Of a stretch of DNA of 34,779 nucleotides, positions 24,632 to 33,001 are shown piece after piece. Below the pieces are notes generated by a model. The model saw nothing but the letters and a program-made list of their open reading frames with translations, had not been told where the DNA came from and did not search any database. The first letter of the stretch is position 1. Each line of letters starts with the position of its first letter. A program made the position numbers and the translations under genes. Origin of the DNA: Maricaulis salignorans (lineage in GTDB: Bacteria; Pseudomonadota; Alphaproteobacteria; Caulobacterales; Aquidulcibacteraceae). Location of the stretch: positions 1 through 34,779 of the forward strand of contig CAMDDL010000025.1 of assembly GCA_945891505.1 (NCBI GenBank). Direction: 5' to 3'.

Positions 24632-24646
24632 GAACATAGATGGAAC
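24632..24646 (+). promoter_or_regulatory. SOS box (LexA site) upstream of mmcB
   Basis: GAAC at 24632-24635 and GAAC at 24643-24646 are separated by exactly 7 bases. This direct repeat is the complement of the alphaproteobacterial LexA site GTTC-N7-GTTC. It ends 10 bases before the mmcB start codon, where bound LexA would block transcription. The downstream gene is a known type of SOS gene, which strongly supports the call. Confidence 0.85.
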
Positions 24647-24656
24647 ATGATGGATC

Positions 24657-25154
24657 ATGCTTGATCCACTCAGCCCCGATCTTTTGTCTTATACCACCAC
24701 AGAAACAGTGGGTTCGGTCGTGATGCCGGTCGCCCGACCCGATGTCACTTTGGCCGTACGCAATGGCGCGACCCGTTGCCTGATCCATGCAGGCTATGCA
24801 CCTATCTGGGAGTTTAAGCTCGCCAATAGTCGCCGGGCCGATATTTGCGGCCTGAGCCCCAAGGGTGAGTTGGTGATTGTTGAGGTCAAGTCCGGGGTAG
24901 AGGATTTCAAGACCGATATAAAATGGCCAGAATATGCGCCTTATTGCGACCTGTTCTATTTCGCGGTCGCGCCAGATTTCCCAATCGACCTGATCCCCGC
25001 AACAGAAGAACAAGCGCCGGGCCTAATCGTTGCCGATACGTTTGGGGCTGAAATTGTGCGCCGGGCACCCCGGTTTGATCTGGCCCCAGCGCGACGCAAA
25101 GCGGTGACCTTAAGCTTTGCGCGCCATGCGGCCGTGCGGGCGATGCGTCTTTAG
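24657..25154 (+). CDS. mmcB: MmcB-family DNA repair nuclease-like protein
   Basis: A 165-residue protein with a PD-(D/E)XK nuclease core: Glu52 in APIWEFKL, Asp62 in RRADICGL, and Glu76 and Lys78 in LVIVEVKSG. In Caulobacter, MmcB is LexA-controlled and takes part in damage-induced mutagenesis with the ImuABC polymerase system. An SOS box lies directly upstream. The ATG at 24657 is used here; Met23 (24723) is an alternative because the region before it is weakly conserved in appearance and no strong ribosome site precedes 24657. The stop codon overlaps that of the convergent DJ-1 gene (bases 25151-25154). No imuABC genes are in this window. Confidence 0.87.
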   Translation: MLDPLSPDLLSYTTTETVGSVVMPVARPDVTLAVRNGATRCLIHAGYAPIWEFKLANSRRADICGLSPKGELVIVEVKSGVEDFKTDIKWPEYAPYCDLFYFAVAPDFPIDLIPATEEQAPGLIVADTFGAEIVRRAPRFDLAPARRKAVTLSFARHAAVRAMRL

Positions 25155-25831
25155 CCGCCGAACTGACTATAAGCTTTCGTAACTGCCGGCCCAAAATCCA
25201 AATTGCGCTTGGCGTAAAAGCCTGCAAGCCCCGCCAGAATATCGCTTGGCGTTGTTTGAGGTGAACCACCCACAAACGGCGGGGCGGGATCATATTCAAT
25301 CGACAATTGGATGCGTTGAGCGATCGTCTGACCTGCGATTTCGGCAACGATCGTCAAAGCAAAGTCGATGCCCGCTGTCACGCCACCGCCCGTGAGAACA
25401 CGCCCATCGCGCACCACACGGCCTTGGGTAGGGATCGCACCGACTTCCGCCAACAGGCTATGATAAGCCCAATGGGTGGTCGCCTGTTTGTCTTTCAGCA
25501 AGCCAGCTGCCCCTAGAACAAACGCCCCGGTGCACACGCTGGTGATATAGCGCGCTTGGCCTGCCTGCTCTTTCAGAAAAGCGATGAGGACGGGGTCTGC
25601 CATTGCTTGCTCTACGCCAAAGCCACCGGGCACACAGATCAAATCCAATGGCGGACAATCTTCAAACGTCGTGGTTGGGACCAAAGCCAAACCACAATCA
25701 CTGGGCACTGGCTCTAAGGTGTGGCTGATGATGTGGACGTGGGAGTCCGGTAAACGGTGGAGAACCTGCAATGGCCCGGTAAAGTCTAACTGGGTGACGT
25801 TTGGAAAAAGAATAAATCCAATATGAAACAT
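25151..25831 (-). CDS. DJ-1/PfpI family protein (isonitrile hydratase-like)
   Basis: A 226-residue protein with the class I glutamine-amidotransferase-like fold. It opens MFHIGFILFPNVTQLDFTGP, has a conserved Asp17, the CVPGGFG turn, and a nucleophile elbow TSVCTGAFVLGAAGLL with Cys100. TTHWAYHSLL and TGGGVTAGIDFAL follow, as in the GlxA N-terminal domain and InhA isonitrile hydratase; no AraC-type DNA-binding domain follows. The frame is open to 26191 across the SCO gene, but GAGG 4 bases before the ATG at 25831 and family length fix the start there. It is divergent from the SCO gene. The true substrate is unknown. Confidence 0.87.
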   Translation of the reverse strand: MFHIGFILFPNVTQLDFTGPLQVLHRLPDSHVHIISHTLEPVPSDCGLALVPTTTFEDCPPLDLICVPGGFGVEQAMADPVLIAFLKEQAGQARYITSVCTGAFVLGAAGLLKDKQATTHWAYHSLLAEVGAIPTQGRVVRDGRVLTGGGVTAGIDFALTIVAEIAGQTIAQRIQLSIEYDPAPPFVGGSPQTTPSDILAGLAGFYAKRNLDFGPAVTKAYSQFGG

Positions 25832-25982
25832 GAGGCCTCGCAGTTGGGTTCTGGTTCTGTAGTCGTAACATGATCCCACGAGCACTAGAAGGCTCGCTCG
25901 CTTTCTTGGCGGACAAACGGTCGCAGGCAATACTGCCGAAGCGTGCTTGCCAGCACCGGGAATAAGTGGTGGATCACGGTCC

Positions 25983-26675
25983 ATGTCGAAACCCTCCGAA
26001 ACGCCCCCCACCAAGCCATCCATCCCTCTGCCGCGCCTGATTGCGCTTGGCGCGCTTGGCCTTGGATTGGTGGTTTTGGGTGGGGCCTTTGTGCAAAAGG
26101 GCTTAGCCCCAAAGCCTGTGGAGACCGCCCTGCCGGAGGGCTGCAACGCCCGCGCGTTTGCCGAAATTGGCGGCCCCTTCAGTTTGGTCAATCAAGATAA
26201 TGTGACCGTGACCGAGAAGACTTTCGCGGGCAAACCTGCGTTGGTCTATTTCGGCTTTACCTATTGCCCCGATATCTGCCCCTTATCCCTACAAACCATG
26301 CGGCTGGCTTTGGATGAAGCCAAAACGGTTTCAGGCTCTAAAGCAGGCGACATTCAACCCATTCTTATCAGTCTGGACCCAGAGCGAGATAATCCTGCTG
26401 CTTTGAAAACCTATGTGACCTCAGGTGGCTTCCCCGAACAGCTGCAAGGTCTAACAGGCAGTGTCGAACAAGTCGCCGCCGCGGCCAAAGCTTTTAAGGT
26501 GGGCTTTCGCAAGTCCATTCCAGAAGGCTCCTCGGCCAAGGATTATCTGATCGACCATACTTCGATCTTTTATTTGCTTGACCGCCAAGGCAAGCTCGCC
26601 ACCTTCTTTTCGGCCGACCCAGACCCAAAGGCCATGGGCCAATGTTTGGCAGCCTTGTCCAAGAACGGCTTGTAA
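25983..26675 (+). CDS. SCO1/SenC family copper chaperone
   Basis: A 230-residue thioredoxin-fold protein anchored by one N-terminal helix (about residues 18-37), with the rest in the periplasm. The copper-binding motif is FTYCPDICP (Cys95, Cys99), and the distal ligand is His192 in DHTSIFYLL. SCO proteins deliver copper to the CuA centre of cytochrome oxidase or act as thiol reductases. No cox genes adjoin it, so the partner must be elsewhere. Start: the ATG at 25983 is used; a TTG at 25947 would add 12 residues without a better ribosome site. Confidence 0.92.
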   Translation: MSKPSETPPTKPSIPLPRLIALGALGLGLVVLGGAFVQKGLAPKPVETALPEGCNARAFAEIGGPFSLVNQDNVTVTEKTFAGKPALVYFGFTYCPDICPLSLQTMRLALDEAKTVSGSKAGDIQPILISLDPERDNPAALKTYVTSGGFPEQLQGLTGSVEQVAAAAKAFKVGFRKSIPEGSSAKDYLIDHTSIFYLLDRQGKLATFFSADPDPKAMGQCLAALSKNGL

Positions 26676-26747
26676 TAATTCGTCCAACACACGAGTTTGG
26701 CCTGCTTAAACCAAATTTCTAGTCCGCCTATCGGTTGTGCATTTTGC

Positions 26748-26816
26748 GCAACGCAGTTGCAGCATTCTTGTAAATATCTGGTTTTGATCATTTATTTGAC
26801 ATTCCCTTGCGGCAAG
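26748..26816 (+). promoter_or_regulatory. phaZ upstream region with two GCAA/TTGC dyads and a -35-like hexamer
   Basis: GCAAC-GCA-GTTGC (26748-26760) and CTTGC-G-GCAAG (26806-26816) are both perfect dyads built from the same half-site. A TTGACA hexamer stands at 26796-26801 just before the second dyad, but no canonical -10 follows at 16-18 bases. The region is AT-richer than its flanks. It could be the phaZ promoter with operator sites; PhaR-type PHA regulators are reported to bind TGC/GCA-rich dyads. Confidence 0.4.
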
Positions 26817-26917
26817 TAAGCCAAATATGCTGCGTGATATGGTTGCCAAATCTTCATAGATACCATGCAATCATCGCTGATCTGGCCGTAGATGTGGCAC
26901 GCGCAGGGGGAGCAACC

Positions 26918-28198
26918 ATGCTTTATTCCATTGTTGAGATGCAGCGTGCCGCCCTGATGCCTTGGCGCGTGGCCGTCAATTTCCAGCGCGCCTTGCTTGC
27001 TAATCCGCTTAATCCCATCGCTCAGACGCCCTTTGGCCGCAATCTCAGCGCCGCTTCGGACCTGTTTGAGGCGATGACTCGCCGCTATGAGAAGCCCGAT
27101 TGGCGGATCGACTCCACCGTCATCAATGGGATCAAAGTCCCAGTGACAATCGAGACCGTCTGGTCATCAGCTTGGTGCAGCCTCGTCCATTTTAAGCGCG
27201 ACAAACAGGCCTTGACGCAAGCGCGCGGGCCAGATTGGGTCGAACCGCGCGTGCTGATCGCAGCGCCTTTATCGGGCCATTTCGCGACCTTGCTGCGCGG
27301 AACGGTTGAGGCCTTCATCCAAGATCACGACGTCTATATCACAGACTGGCACGACGCCCGCGATGTGCCAATTGGCATGGGGCGCTTCGATCTGGATGAT
27401 TATATCGAACACATCCGAGAGATGCTGGTGCAAGTGGGCCCAAACGCCCATGTGGTGGCCGTATGCCAACCAGGCCCGCCCGTTTTGGCCGCCATCGCCT
27501 TGATGGCTGAAGACAAAGACCCTGCCCTGCCCGCATCCATGACCTATATGGGCTCACCCATTGATGCACGATGCTCCCCCACCGTGACCAATAAGCTGGC
27601 GGAAGAAAAGCCGTTTGCTTGGTTTGAATCGAAGATGATCCAGACGGTACCTCCGATTTTCCCGGGTGCCTTCCGACGCGTTTATCCGGGCTTTGTGCAA
27701 TTGGCCTCCTTCATGCAAATGAATATGGACCGCCACATCGACGCCCACCGTGACTTCTTCAACCACTTAGTGGCGGGCGATGGCGACGAAGCTGAGAAGC
27801 ACCGCGAATTCTATGACGAATATTTGGCGGTTCTCGATCTGTCCGAGGAATTTTACCTTCAGACGATCCAGAAGATATTTCAAGAATATCATCTCCCTCG
27901 TGGCATCTTGATGTGCCGCGACCGTCTGGTTAAGCCCCAATTGATCAAGACAGTCGCTCTTATGACGGTTGAGGGCGAAAAGGACGACATCTCCGGTATT
28001 GGTCAGACCCAAGCGGCACACGACATCTGCACCGGTATCCCGAAAAAGATGCAATATGATTATGTGCAAGAAGGCGTCGGCCACTATGGCGTGTTTAATG
28101 GCCGACGGTTCAAGAGCGAGATTTACCCTCGCCAGAAGCAGTTTATCCGCACTTACTTCAGTGCGGATAAAGAACGTCAGTTTTTAGCAGCCGGCTGA
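26918..28198 (+). CDS. phaZ: Intracellular polyhydroxyalkanoate depolymerase
   Basis: A 426-residue cytoplasmic enzyme that mobilises PHA storage granules. It opens MLYSIVEMQRAALMPWR, as PhaZ1-type depolymerases do. The nucleophile is a cysteine, Cys183, in VAVCQPGPPVLAA, replacing the lipase-box serine and falling at the same position as in Ralstonia PhaZ1. TDWHDARDVP and VEGEKDDISGIGQTQAAHD (acid region) and GVGHYGVFNG (His) complete the catalytic set. The ATG at 26918 has AGGGGGAG upstream and excludes the longer open frame. No phaC, phaA or phasin gene is nearby. The 3' end overlaps the convergent unknown gene by 22 bases. Confidence 0.93.
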   Translation: MLYSIVEMQRAALMPWRVAVNFQRALLANPLNPIAQTPFGRNLSAASDLFEAMTRRYEKPDWRIDSTVINGIKVPVTIETVWSSAWCSLVHFKRDKQALTQARGPDWVEPRVLIAAPLSGHFATLLRGTVEAFIQDHDVYITDWHDARDVPIGMGRFDLDDYIEHIREMLVQVGPNAHVVAVCQPGPPVLAAIALMAEDKDPALPASMTYMGSPIDARCSPTVTNKLAEEKPFAWFESKMIQTVPPIFPGAFRRVYPGFVQLASFMQMNMDRHIDAHRDFFNHLVAGDGDEAEKHREFYDEYLAVLDLSEEFYLQTIQKIFQEYHLPRGILMCRDRLVKPQLIKTVALMTVEGEKDDISGIGQTQAAHDICTGIPKKMQYDYVQEGVGHYGVFNGRRFKSEIYPRQKQFIRTYFSADKERQFLAAG

Positions 28199-30210
28199 TT
28201 GGTAAAGGTCAAGCCTAGCCTTGTTGGCAGGTCTTTTGGGTCTGCCAAAGTTGGAAAATCGATAGGCGCAGGAGGTTGCATAACAGCCGTCATCGCGCCG
28301 CCAACTTCGATCCAGCGGGCTAGCGAAATCAGGAACTGCCGCTCCAAAATCGACTTGTTCTTCTCCGCAGCCGACTGACGCAAAGGCTCTGCCCAGGATT
28401 GACGAACTTGGGCGAGCGCTTGGGCGTCTTGAGTCGCCGAACGGGTGGTGGCGCCCTTGGTGCGTGGAGCCATCATCGAGGCAAACATACCTGCAGCTTT
28501 TGCGATCCCGCCTTGATCGCGCAGCTCCAGCGCGCCATCGAGGAAGCGCACGCCCTGATAGACTGCCAAGGTCCGCTTTAAATCTGCTGCAGGGTCTGGC
28601 TTCTTGTCCTCTTTACCTTTGGGCTCATTCAGCTTCTTGAGATCGGCCGCCACGGGTGCCATGAGCGAATCGACGGTCTGTTCGCGATAAAATTTCGCAA
28701 GCCCGTCCATGGCAAAATCGAGATTAAAGCCAGCCCAGCCCTTGAGCGTGTAATTCAGGTCATCCAGTTTGACGATATCCGTAACCGGGTCATAAGTTGC
28801 ACCGCCACCAATGACCAACTCGACCCCATCAGCGACCAATGGCGCAAACATCGCTATTGGGCTGTCAGGCTGATTTAACAAAGCCTCTGGAATGGTCAGC
28901 TTCATCGTCATAGGCGCAAGCTTCGTTGCCCTAATGATGCCGTCGCCATTGCGGGTAGTGCGAGCGGCAATCTGATTGATCGTGAAGTTGAATCCCATAG
29001 CGTCAAAGCGAAACTTCGACATCGAGATCGCGCCAATGCCGCCATCGAGCGGCCCACCGGGCAACAAATCTTTCAGTTTTGGGCTGGGTGTGGTCCCAAC
29101 TACTGGCACAGCCGTTGCGGCCAAGGCGGATCCCGAGGCCAGTTCGGCAAAGCCGAGGAGTGCTGAACGACCGCTGGGCTTTTGTTCCAAGCTTGGCATG
29201 ATCTTGGCAAAGGCACCGCCGAGAGCTGCGAAATAGGCGACATTGATGTCTTCTAGCGTGAAGGACTCAAGGCTCATATCGACGCGCTTTTCGCCCACGC
29301 CCGTCGTTCCCTTTATGCCCGACAAACCAAATTTTCCAATCTTCTTGTCGGTCCAATCGGACAATTCCATCCGGTCCATGGCGAATAGGAAGTTTTGCGG
29401 CTGATCTTTTTCCGCCGGCAATTTAATGTCCATGGTGACGTTCTCGATCAACATGGAGCCAAGAGAAAGCTTCTTAAAGTCAAAGTCTTCCGGCTTAAAT
29501 GCTTCGCCGTCCGTTATCTTCGCCCACCCGGCACCCTTAAAATGGGTTGCAGAAATCTTGCCAAATTTAAGGTTACTTTCAGCATCAACGACCTCGAGAT
29601 TCAACATCTCCATCGAAGTGGTGGACCAACCGTCTGGCGTAAGGCTGATACCAATCAGATTGATAGTGCCAATCTTGCTGTCGGCGAATGTGCCATCTGA
29701 GCTTTTTGATTGTGAAACCACATTAGCAATACGCATGTCACCGTTGAAATCAGTATTGGCCATCTTTGGTGCCGCGCCCGCACTATTCCTGCTAGCGCCC
29801 CCACCAACCCACTTTGAAAGCGTGTCAAGATTGGAGGATTGGGTCAGCCCCGTAGCCTCGATCTTGCCAATCGTGGTCTTCTCGCCATCTTTACTTAGCG
29901 TCGTGCCATTTTCGAAGGTGAGGCTGAACCGCGCTTGATCGGAGGGGGCACCAGTTTGCGGCATACGCTGCAGCACCAACTGACCGAAACTCATATCAAC
30001 CTTGTTGGTTTCTTTATCCTTGAAAACGACATTCTCAAGAACCACCCGGTCTTCGGAGACGCTTTTGGTTACAAATTGCGTTGTCGCGCTGGGCTTATCT
30101 AACTGCCAAGCCTTCAAAACGTCGCGCATTTTGGGGGCTGTTTGGGCATAAGCGGGCGCAATCACGACAGAACACAGCGCCGTTGCGGCCAATAAAGACT
30201 TCAAATTCAT
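28177..30210 (-). CDS. Large exported protein of unknown function
   Basis: A 677-residue protein with a clear signal peptide (MNLKSLLAATALCSVVIAPAYA, cut near residue 22). No membrane helix follows. The body alternates short hydrophobic and polar strands, with recurring phrases such as FGKISATHFKGAG, KIGTINLIGISLTPDGW and KIGKFGLSGIKGTTGVG, suggesting a repetitive beta-rich periplasmic fold. A Lys-rich segment (LNEPKGKEDKKPDP) and a helical C-terminal part follow. I do not recognise the family; an AsmA- or DUF945-like scaffold was considered but not supported. The ATG at 30210 gives a standard signal peptide. It lies 114 bases downstream of the PBP gene on the same strand and converges on phaZ. 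Confidence 0.75.
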   Translation of the reverse strand: MNLKSLLAATALCSVVIAPAYAQTAPKMRDVLKAWQLDKPSATTQFVTKSVSEDRVVLENVVFKDKETNKVDMSFGQLVLQRMPQTGAPSDQARFSLTFENGTTLSKDGEKTTIGKIEATGLTQSSNLDTLSKWVGGGASRNSAGAAPKMANTDFNGDMRIANVVSQSKSSDGTFADSKIGTINLIGISLTPDGWSTTSMEMLNLEVVDAESNLKFGKISATHFKGAGWAKITDGEAFKPEDFDFKKLSLGSMLIENVTMDIKLPAEKDQPQNFLFAMDRMELSDWTDKKIGKFGLSGIKGTTGVGEKRVDMSLESFTLEDINVAYFAALGGAFAKIMPSLEQKPSGRSALLGFAELASGSALAATAVPVVGTTPSPKLKDLLPGGPLDGGIGAISMSKFRFDAMGFNFTINQIAARTTRNGDGIIRATKLAPMTMKLTIPEALLNQPDSPIAMFAPLVADGVELVIGGGATYDPVTDIVKLDDLNYTLKGWAGFNLDFAMDGLAKFYREQTVDSLMAPVAADLKKLNEPKGKEDKKPDPAADLKRTLAVYQGVRFLDGALELRDQGGIAKAAGMFASMMAPRTKGATTRSATQDAQALAQVRQSWAEPLRQSAAEKNKSILERQFLISLARWIEVGGAMTAVMQPPAPIDFPTLADPKDLPTRLGLTFTNQPAAKN

Positions 30211-30324
30211 TGCGACACACACCCCAGAAAGACGGCGACAAATTGGCACGATACGCCAGCCCTGCCAACGCCAGAACTGCCGTATCCCATATTACAAAAT
30301 GTTTAGCTGGGGTGGGACAGATGG

Positions 30325-32484
30325 CTAGCGCGGTGGCCCACTTGCTTCTGCTGGACGGGCCTGCACGTCCTTCACAATCTCATCGAGGCTGCGGGTTTCA
30401 GGGGCCGTGCGGGTAGGCGTCGGCGCGGTGGGCTGGGCTTCTGTGCTTGGGGTAGCAGGCACTGGCATGGCGTCCCCGCCAGTCGGCAGGTCAAGCGGGT
30501 CGACGGGTAGCGTTTCGACATTCTCGTCGGTCGGTTCTGCCAAGGCATTGGGATCGGGTACTGGGGCGAGCGGCAGGGCAAATCCGCGTGGCGCTACCCC
30601 CTTCATGGTTGGAACCATAAAGGCGCGCCAGATACGTGCGGGGGCTGAGCCGCCAGTGACGCGATTGGTTTTGACGGTGAAGTCATCATTGCCGACCCAA
30701 ACACCCGCCACATAGCCACCGGTAAAGCCGATGAACCAAGCATCAGCATAATCACTGGTCGTGCCGGTCTTGCCGCCGACGGGCCGGTCAGAAAGTTGCG
30801 CGGTGCGGGCTGTACCAGCTGAAACCACTTGTGCCAGCATCACATTCATATTGCGCAAGGGCCCGTCTTCGATGGCGCGACGAGGGGATGGGGGTGTGCG
30901 CTCCCATAAGATTTTACCAGAACGGGTGCGGATACGCTTAAACCCATAGGGCGTGACTGCCATCCCGCCATTGGCGAAGGGAACATAAGCGGCCGTCAAC
31001 TCAAGCGGGGTCAAAACTTCTGTCCCCAACGCCAAAGTCGGTTGTGGGTCAAGGCGCGACCTGATGCCCAAGCGGCGCGCAGCACGGATGACAGAATCAC
31101 GGCCAACTTCTTCGCCCAGACCGACGGCAACGGTGTTGATCGAGCGGGCAAAAGCGCTGATCAGCGGCATCGCGCCCCGGAACTTGCCATCATAGTTTTG
31201 CGGGGCCCATTCGCCGACTTGGATGGGTGCATCGACCCGCACGGAATAGGGTGTCTCGCCCCGCTCCATAGCCGCCAGATAGACAAAAGGTTTGAACGCA
31301 GACCCAGGCTGGCGCTTAGCGTCGGTCACGCGGTTAAACTCGCTCTCCTGATAGTTTCGTCCACCAACCATGGCGCGCACGCCACCGTCACCTGCAAAGG
31401 CGACCAAGGCCCCTTGGCCCATCCGCATGGCTTTACCATTCTGACTGAGCTCTTCAGCAAGAGCAGTTTCCGCATTCAATTGGGCGGACAGGTCGAGGGT
31501 GGTTTCAACAATAATGTCTTCTTCAGGTTCCCCGACGATCGAGCCCACATCGCCAGCAATCCAATCCAGGAAATAGGCCGCACCACCGCCGCGTGAGGTT
31601 GGGACAAAGCGTAAAGGCTGGCTGACTGCTTGTAGGCGCTGTTCCTTGGTAATGACGTTTTGCGCTTCCATCACATCTAGGACGACGGTCGCACGATCTG
31701 ACGCACGCTGAGCGCTCGACACGGGGTTGAAGCGCGACGGAGCTTTCAAGAGGCCTGCTAGCAAAGCGGCTTCCGAGATGGTGAGGTTTTGCGGCGTCTT
31801 GTCGAAATAGCGCCGGGCTGCCTCATCAATGCCATAGGCGCCCGACCCAAAATAGACGCGGGCCAAATAGAGCGCCAGGATCTCGTCTTTCGTAAAGCGG
31901 CTTTCCAGCCAGACCGAGAGCAAGAGCTCTTGGGCTTTGCGCTTTAATGATTGTTCGGACGACAAAAACAAGTTTTTGGCCAATTGCTGCGTCAGGGTCG
32001 AACCACCCTGCACCACACGGCCAGCGCGAGCGTTAACGTAGAAAGCACGGGCCAAGCCCTCGAAATCAAAGCCCCAATGGCGATAGAATTTCCGGTCTTC
32101 AATCGCCAGCACCGCTTGAGGCACATAGGATGGCAGGCTCTTCAAATCGATAGGTGGCGAGTCGGGCGCACCGCGCCGATCCACGACTTGTCCGCGAATA
32201 TCCACATAAGTGATCGAAGGACGGTCTGTCTTTTTCCAGAGCGCTTCAGGGTCTGGCAGGTCTGAGGCAACCCAGATGAAGACGCCAACGGCGAAGACCC
32301 CCATCCATAGCACCATGACCGCACCCCAATAAAACAGGGTACCGAAAAAGCCACGCCCCTTACGAGGTCTAGCAGCACTAGACCGCGACGGCCCGCGACG
32401 ACGCGGTGGTGGACCATCTTGATAGCTGCCGCGACGACCGCCACCATTGGAATTTCTTCCGTTGCCTGCCCCGCGCCCTGCCAA
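30325..32484 (-). CDS. Class A penicillin-binding protein (PBP1A family)
   Basis: A 719-residue bifunctional peptidoglycan synthase. A basic, Gly/Arg-rich cytoplasmic tail (1-46) and one helix (about 47-72) precede the GT51 glycosyltransferase, with catalytic Glu129 in AIEDRKFYRHWGFD and GGSTLTQQLAKN at 160-171. The transpeptidase has Ser395-x-x-Lys398 (QPGSAFKPF), SIN at 448-450 and KTG at 572-574. The last 80 residues are Pro/Thr-rich and probably disordered. The start is a TTG at 32484, with AAAGG about 8 bases upstream; later in-frame starts would remove the membrane anchor. It is divergent from the Cys-rich unknown gene. Confidence 0.95.
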   Translation of the reverse strand: MAGRGAGNGRNSNGGGRRGSYQDGPPPRRRGPSRSSAARPRKGRGFFGTLFYWGAVMVLWMGVFAVGVFIWVASDLPDPEALWKKTDRPSITYVDIRGQVVDRRGAPDSPPIDLKSLPSYVPQAVLAIEDRKFYRHWGFDFEGLARAFYVNARAGRVVQGGSTLTQQLAKNLFLSSEQSLKRKAQELLLSVWLESRFTKDEILALYLARVYFGSGAYGIDEAARRYFDKTPQNLTISEAALLAGLLKAPSRFNPVSSAQRASDRATVVLDVMEAQNVITKEQRLQAVSQPLRFVPTSRGGGAAYFLDWIAGDVGSIVGEPEEDIIVETTLDLSAQLNAETALAEELSQNGKAMRMGQGALVAFAGDGGVRAMVGGRNYQESEFNRVTDAKRQPGSAFKPFVYLAAMERGETPYSVRVDAPIQVGEWAPQNYDGKFRGAMPLISAFARSINTVAVGLGEEVGRDSVIRAARRLGIRSRLDPQPTLALGTEVLTPLELTAAYVPFANGGMAVTPYGFKRIRTRSGKILWERTPPSPRRAIEDGPLRNMNVMLAQVVSAGTARTAQLSDRPVGGKTGTTSDYADAWFIGFTGGYVAGVWVGNDDFTVKTNRVTGGSAPARIWRAFMVPTMKGVAPRGFALPLAPVPDPNALAEPTDENVETLPVDPLDLPTGGDAMPVPATPSTEAQPTAPTPTRTAPETRSLDEIVKDVQARPAEASGPPR

Positions 32485-32621
32485 GATCGTAACCTTTCGT
32501 AAAGTCTATCAGAATTGTCCTGACTGATTGGGGTTAATCACAAGTGAATCAGGCAAATCCAAGGACGCTTCGAGACCACTCCAAGGCAAAGTTTTGGCAT
32601 TGTTTTTGCGCTGCCAAAGCC

Positions 32622-32984
32622 ATGAGCACTTTTTCGGGACAAATCATTCTAGTCGGCACCGCTGTGTGCGAAGGCTATAACCACAAAGTGGCCAAGGGCG
32701 CACGGTGTGCCATGGTCTGTGTGTGCGATTGTGACCGGATGGAAGGCATGGGCCTACTAGAGCTTTATGAGACAGAAGATGGCCTCGATGCCGGCCGCCT
32801 GCTTGATGAAACCCTAGGCCGTCACGGCTGGTGCGACATCACGATTAAAGCTTGCTTGCCTGTGGCCGATAAGCCCGATGGCTGGGAGCCAGAGCTGGAG
32901 GCGCTAATCGGGGCGGCCAAGCGCCTTGGGGTGGCCCATATGGTATTTGAACCCCAATCAGACCACCCCAAAGTGCTGCATTAG
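32622..32984 (+). CDS. Cysteine-rich 120-residue protein, unknown function
   Basis: A small soluble protein with seven cysteines at residues 16, 29, 33, 35, 37, 71 and 78; the cluster CAMVCVCDCD (29-38) stands out and could bind metal. No signal peptide or membrane helix. No family recognised. The ATG at 32622 gives MSTFSGQIILVGTAV, a natural-looking start, but lacks a ribosome site; an in-frame GTG at 32544 with GGGG 10 bases upstream is a real alternative adding 26 residues. It is divergent from the PBP gene and convergent with ppa, 17 bases away. Confidence 0.62.
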   Translation: MSTFSGQIILVGTAVCEGYNHKVAKGARCAMVCVCDCDRMEGMGLLELYETEDGLDAGRLLDETLGRHGWCDITIKACLPVADKPDGWEPELEALIGAAKRLGVAHMVFEPQSDHPKVLH

Positions 32985-33001
32985 TCGTTTTAGGTAAGGG
33001 T

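Noticed and set aside
25832-26191. 120-codon N-terminal extension of the DJ-1 gene
   Set aside because: It runs antisense through the SCO gene, has no family similarity, and the ATG at 25831 has its own ribosome site and fits the family start.
30243-30268. TTGGCA-N14-TGCCAA dyad with a TGGCAC resembling a sigma-54 -24 element
   Set aside because: The matching -12 element (TTGC at the right distance) is missing, and the 6-bp arms are too short to claim an operator.
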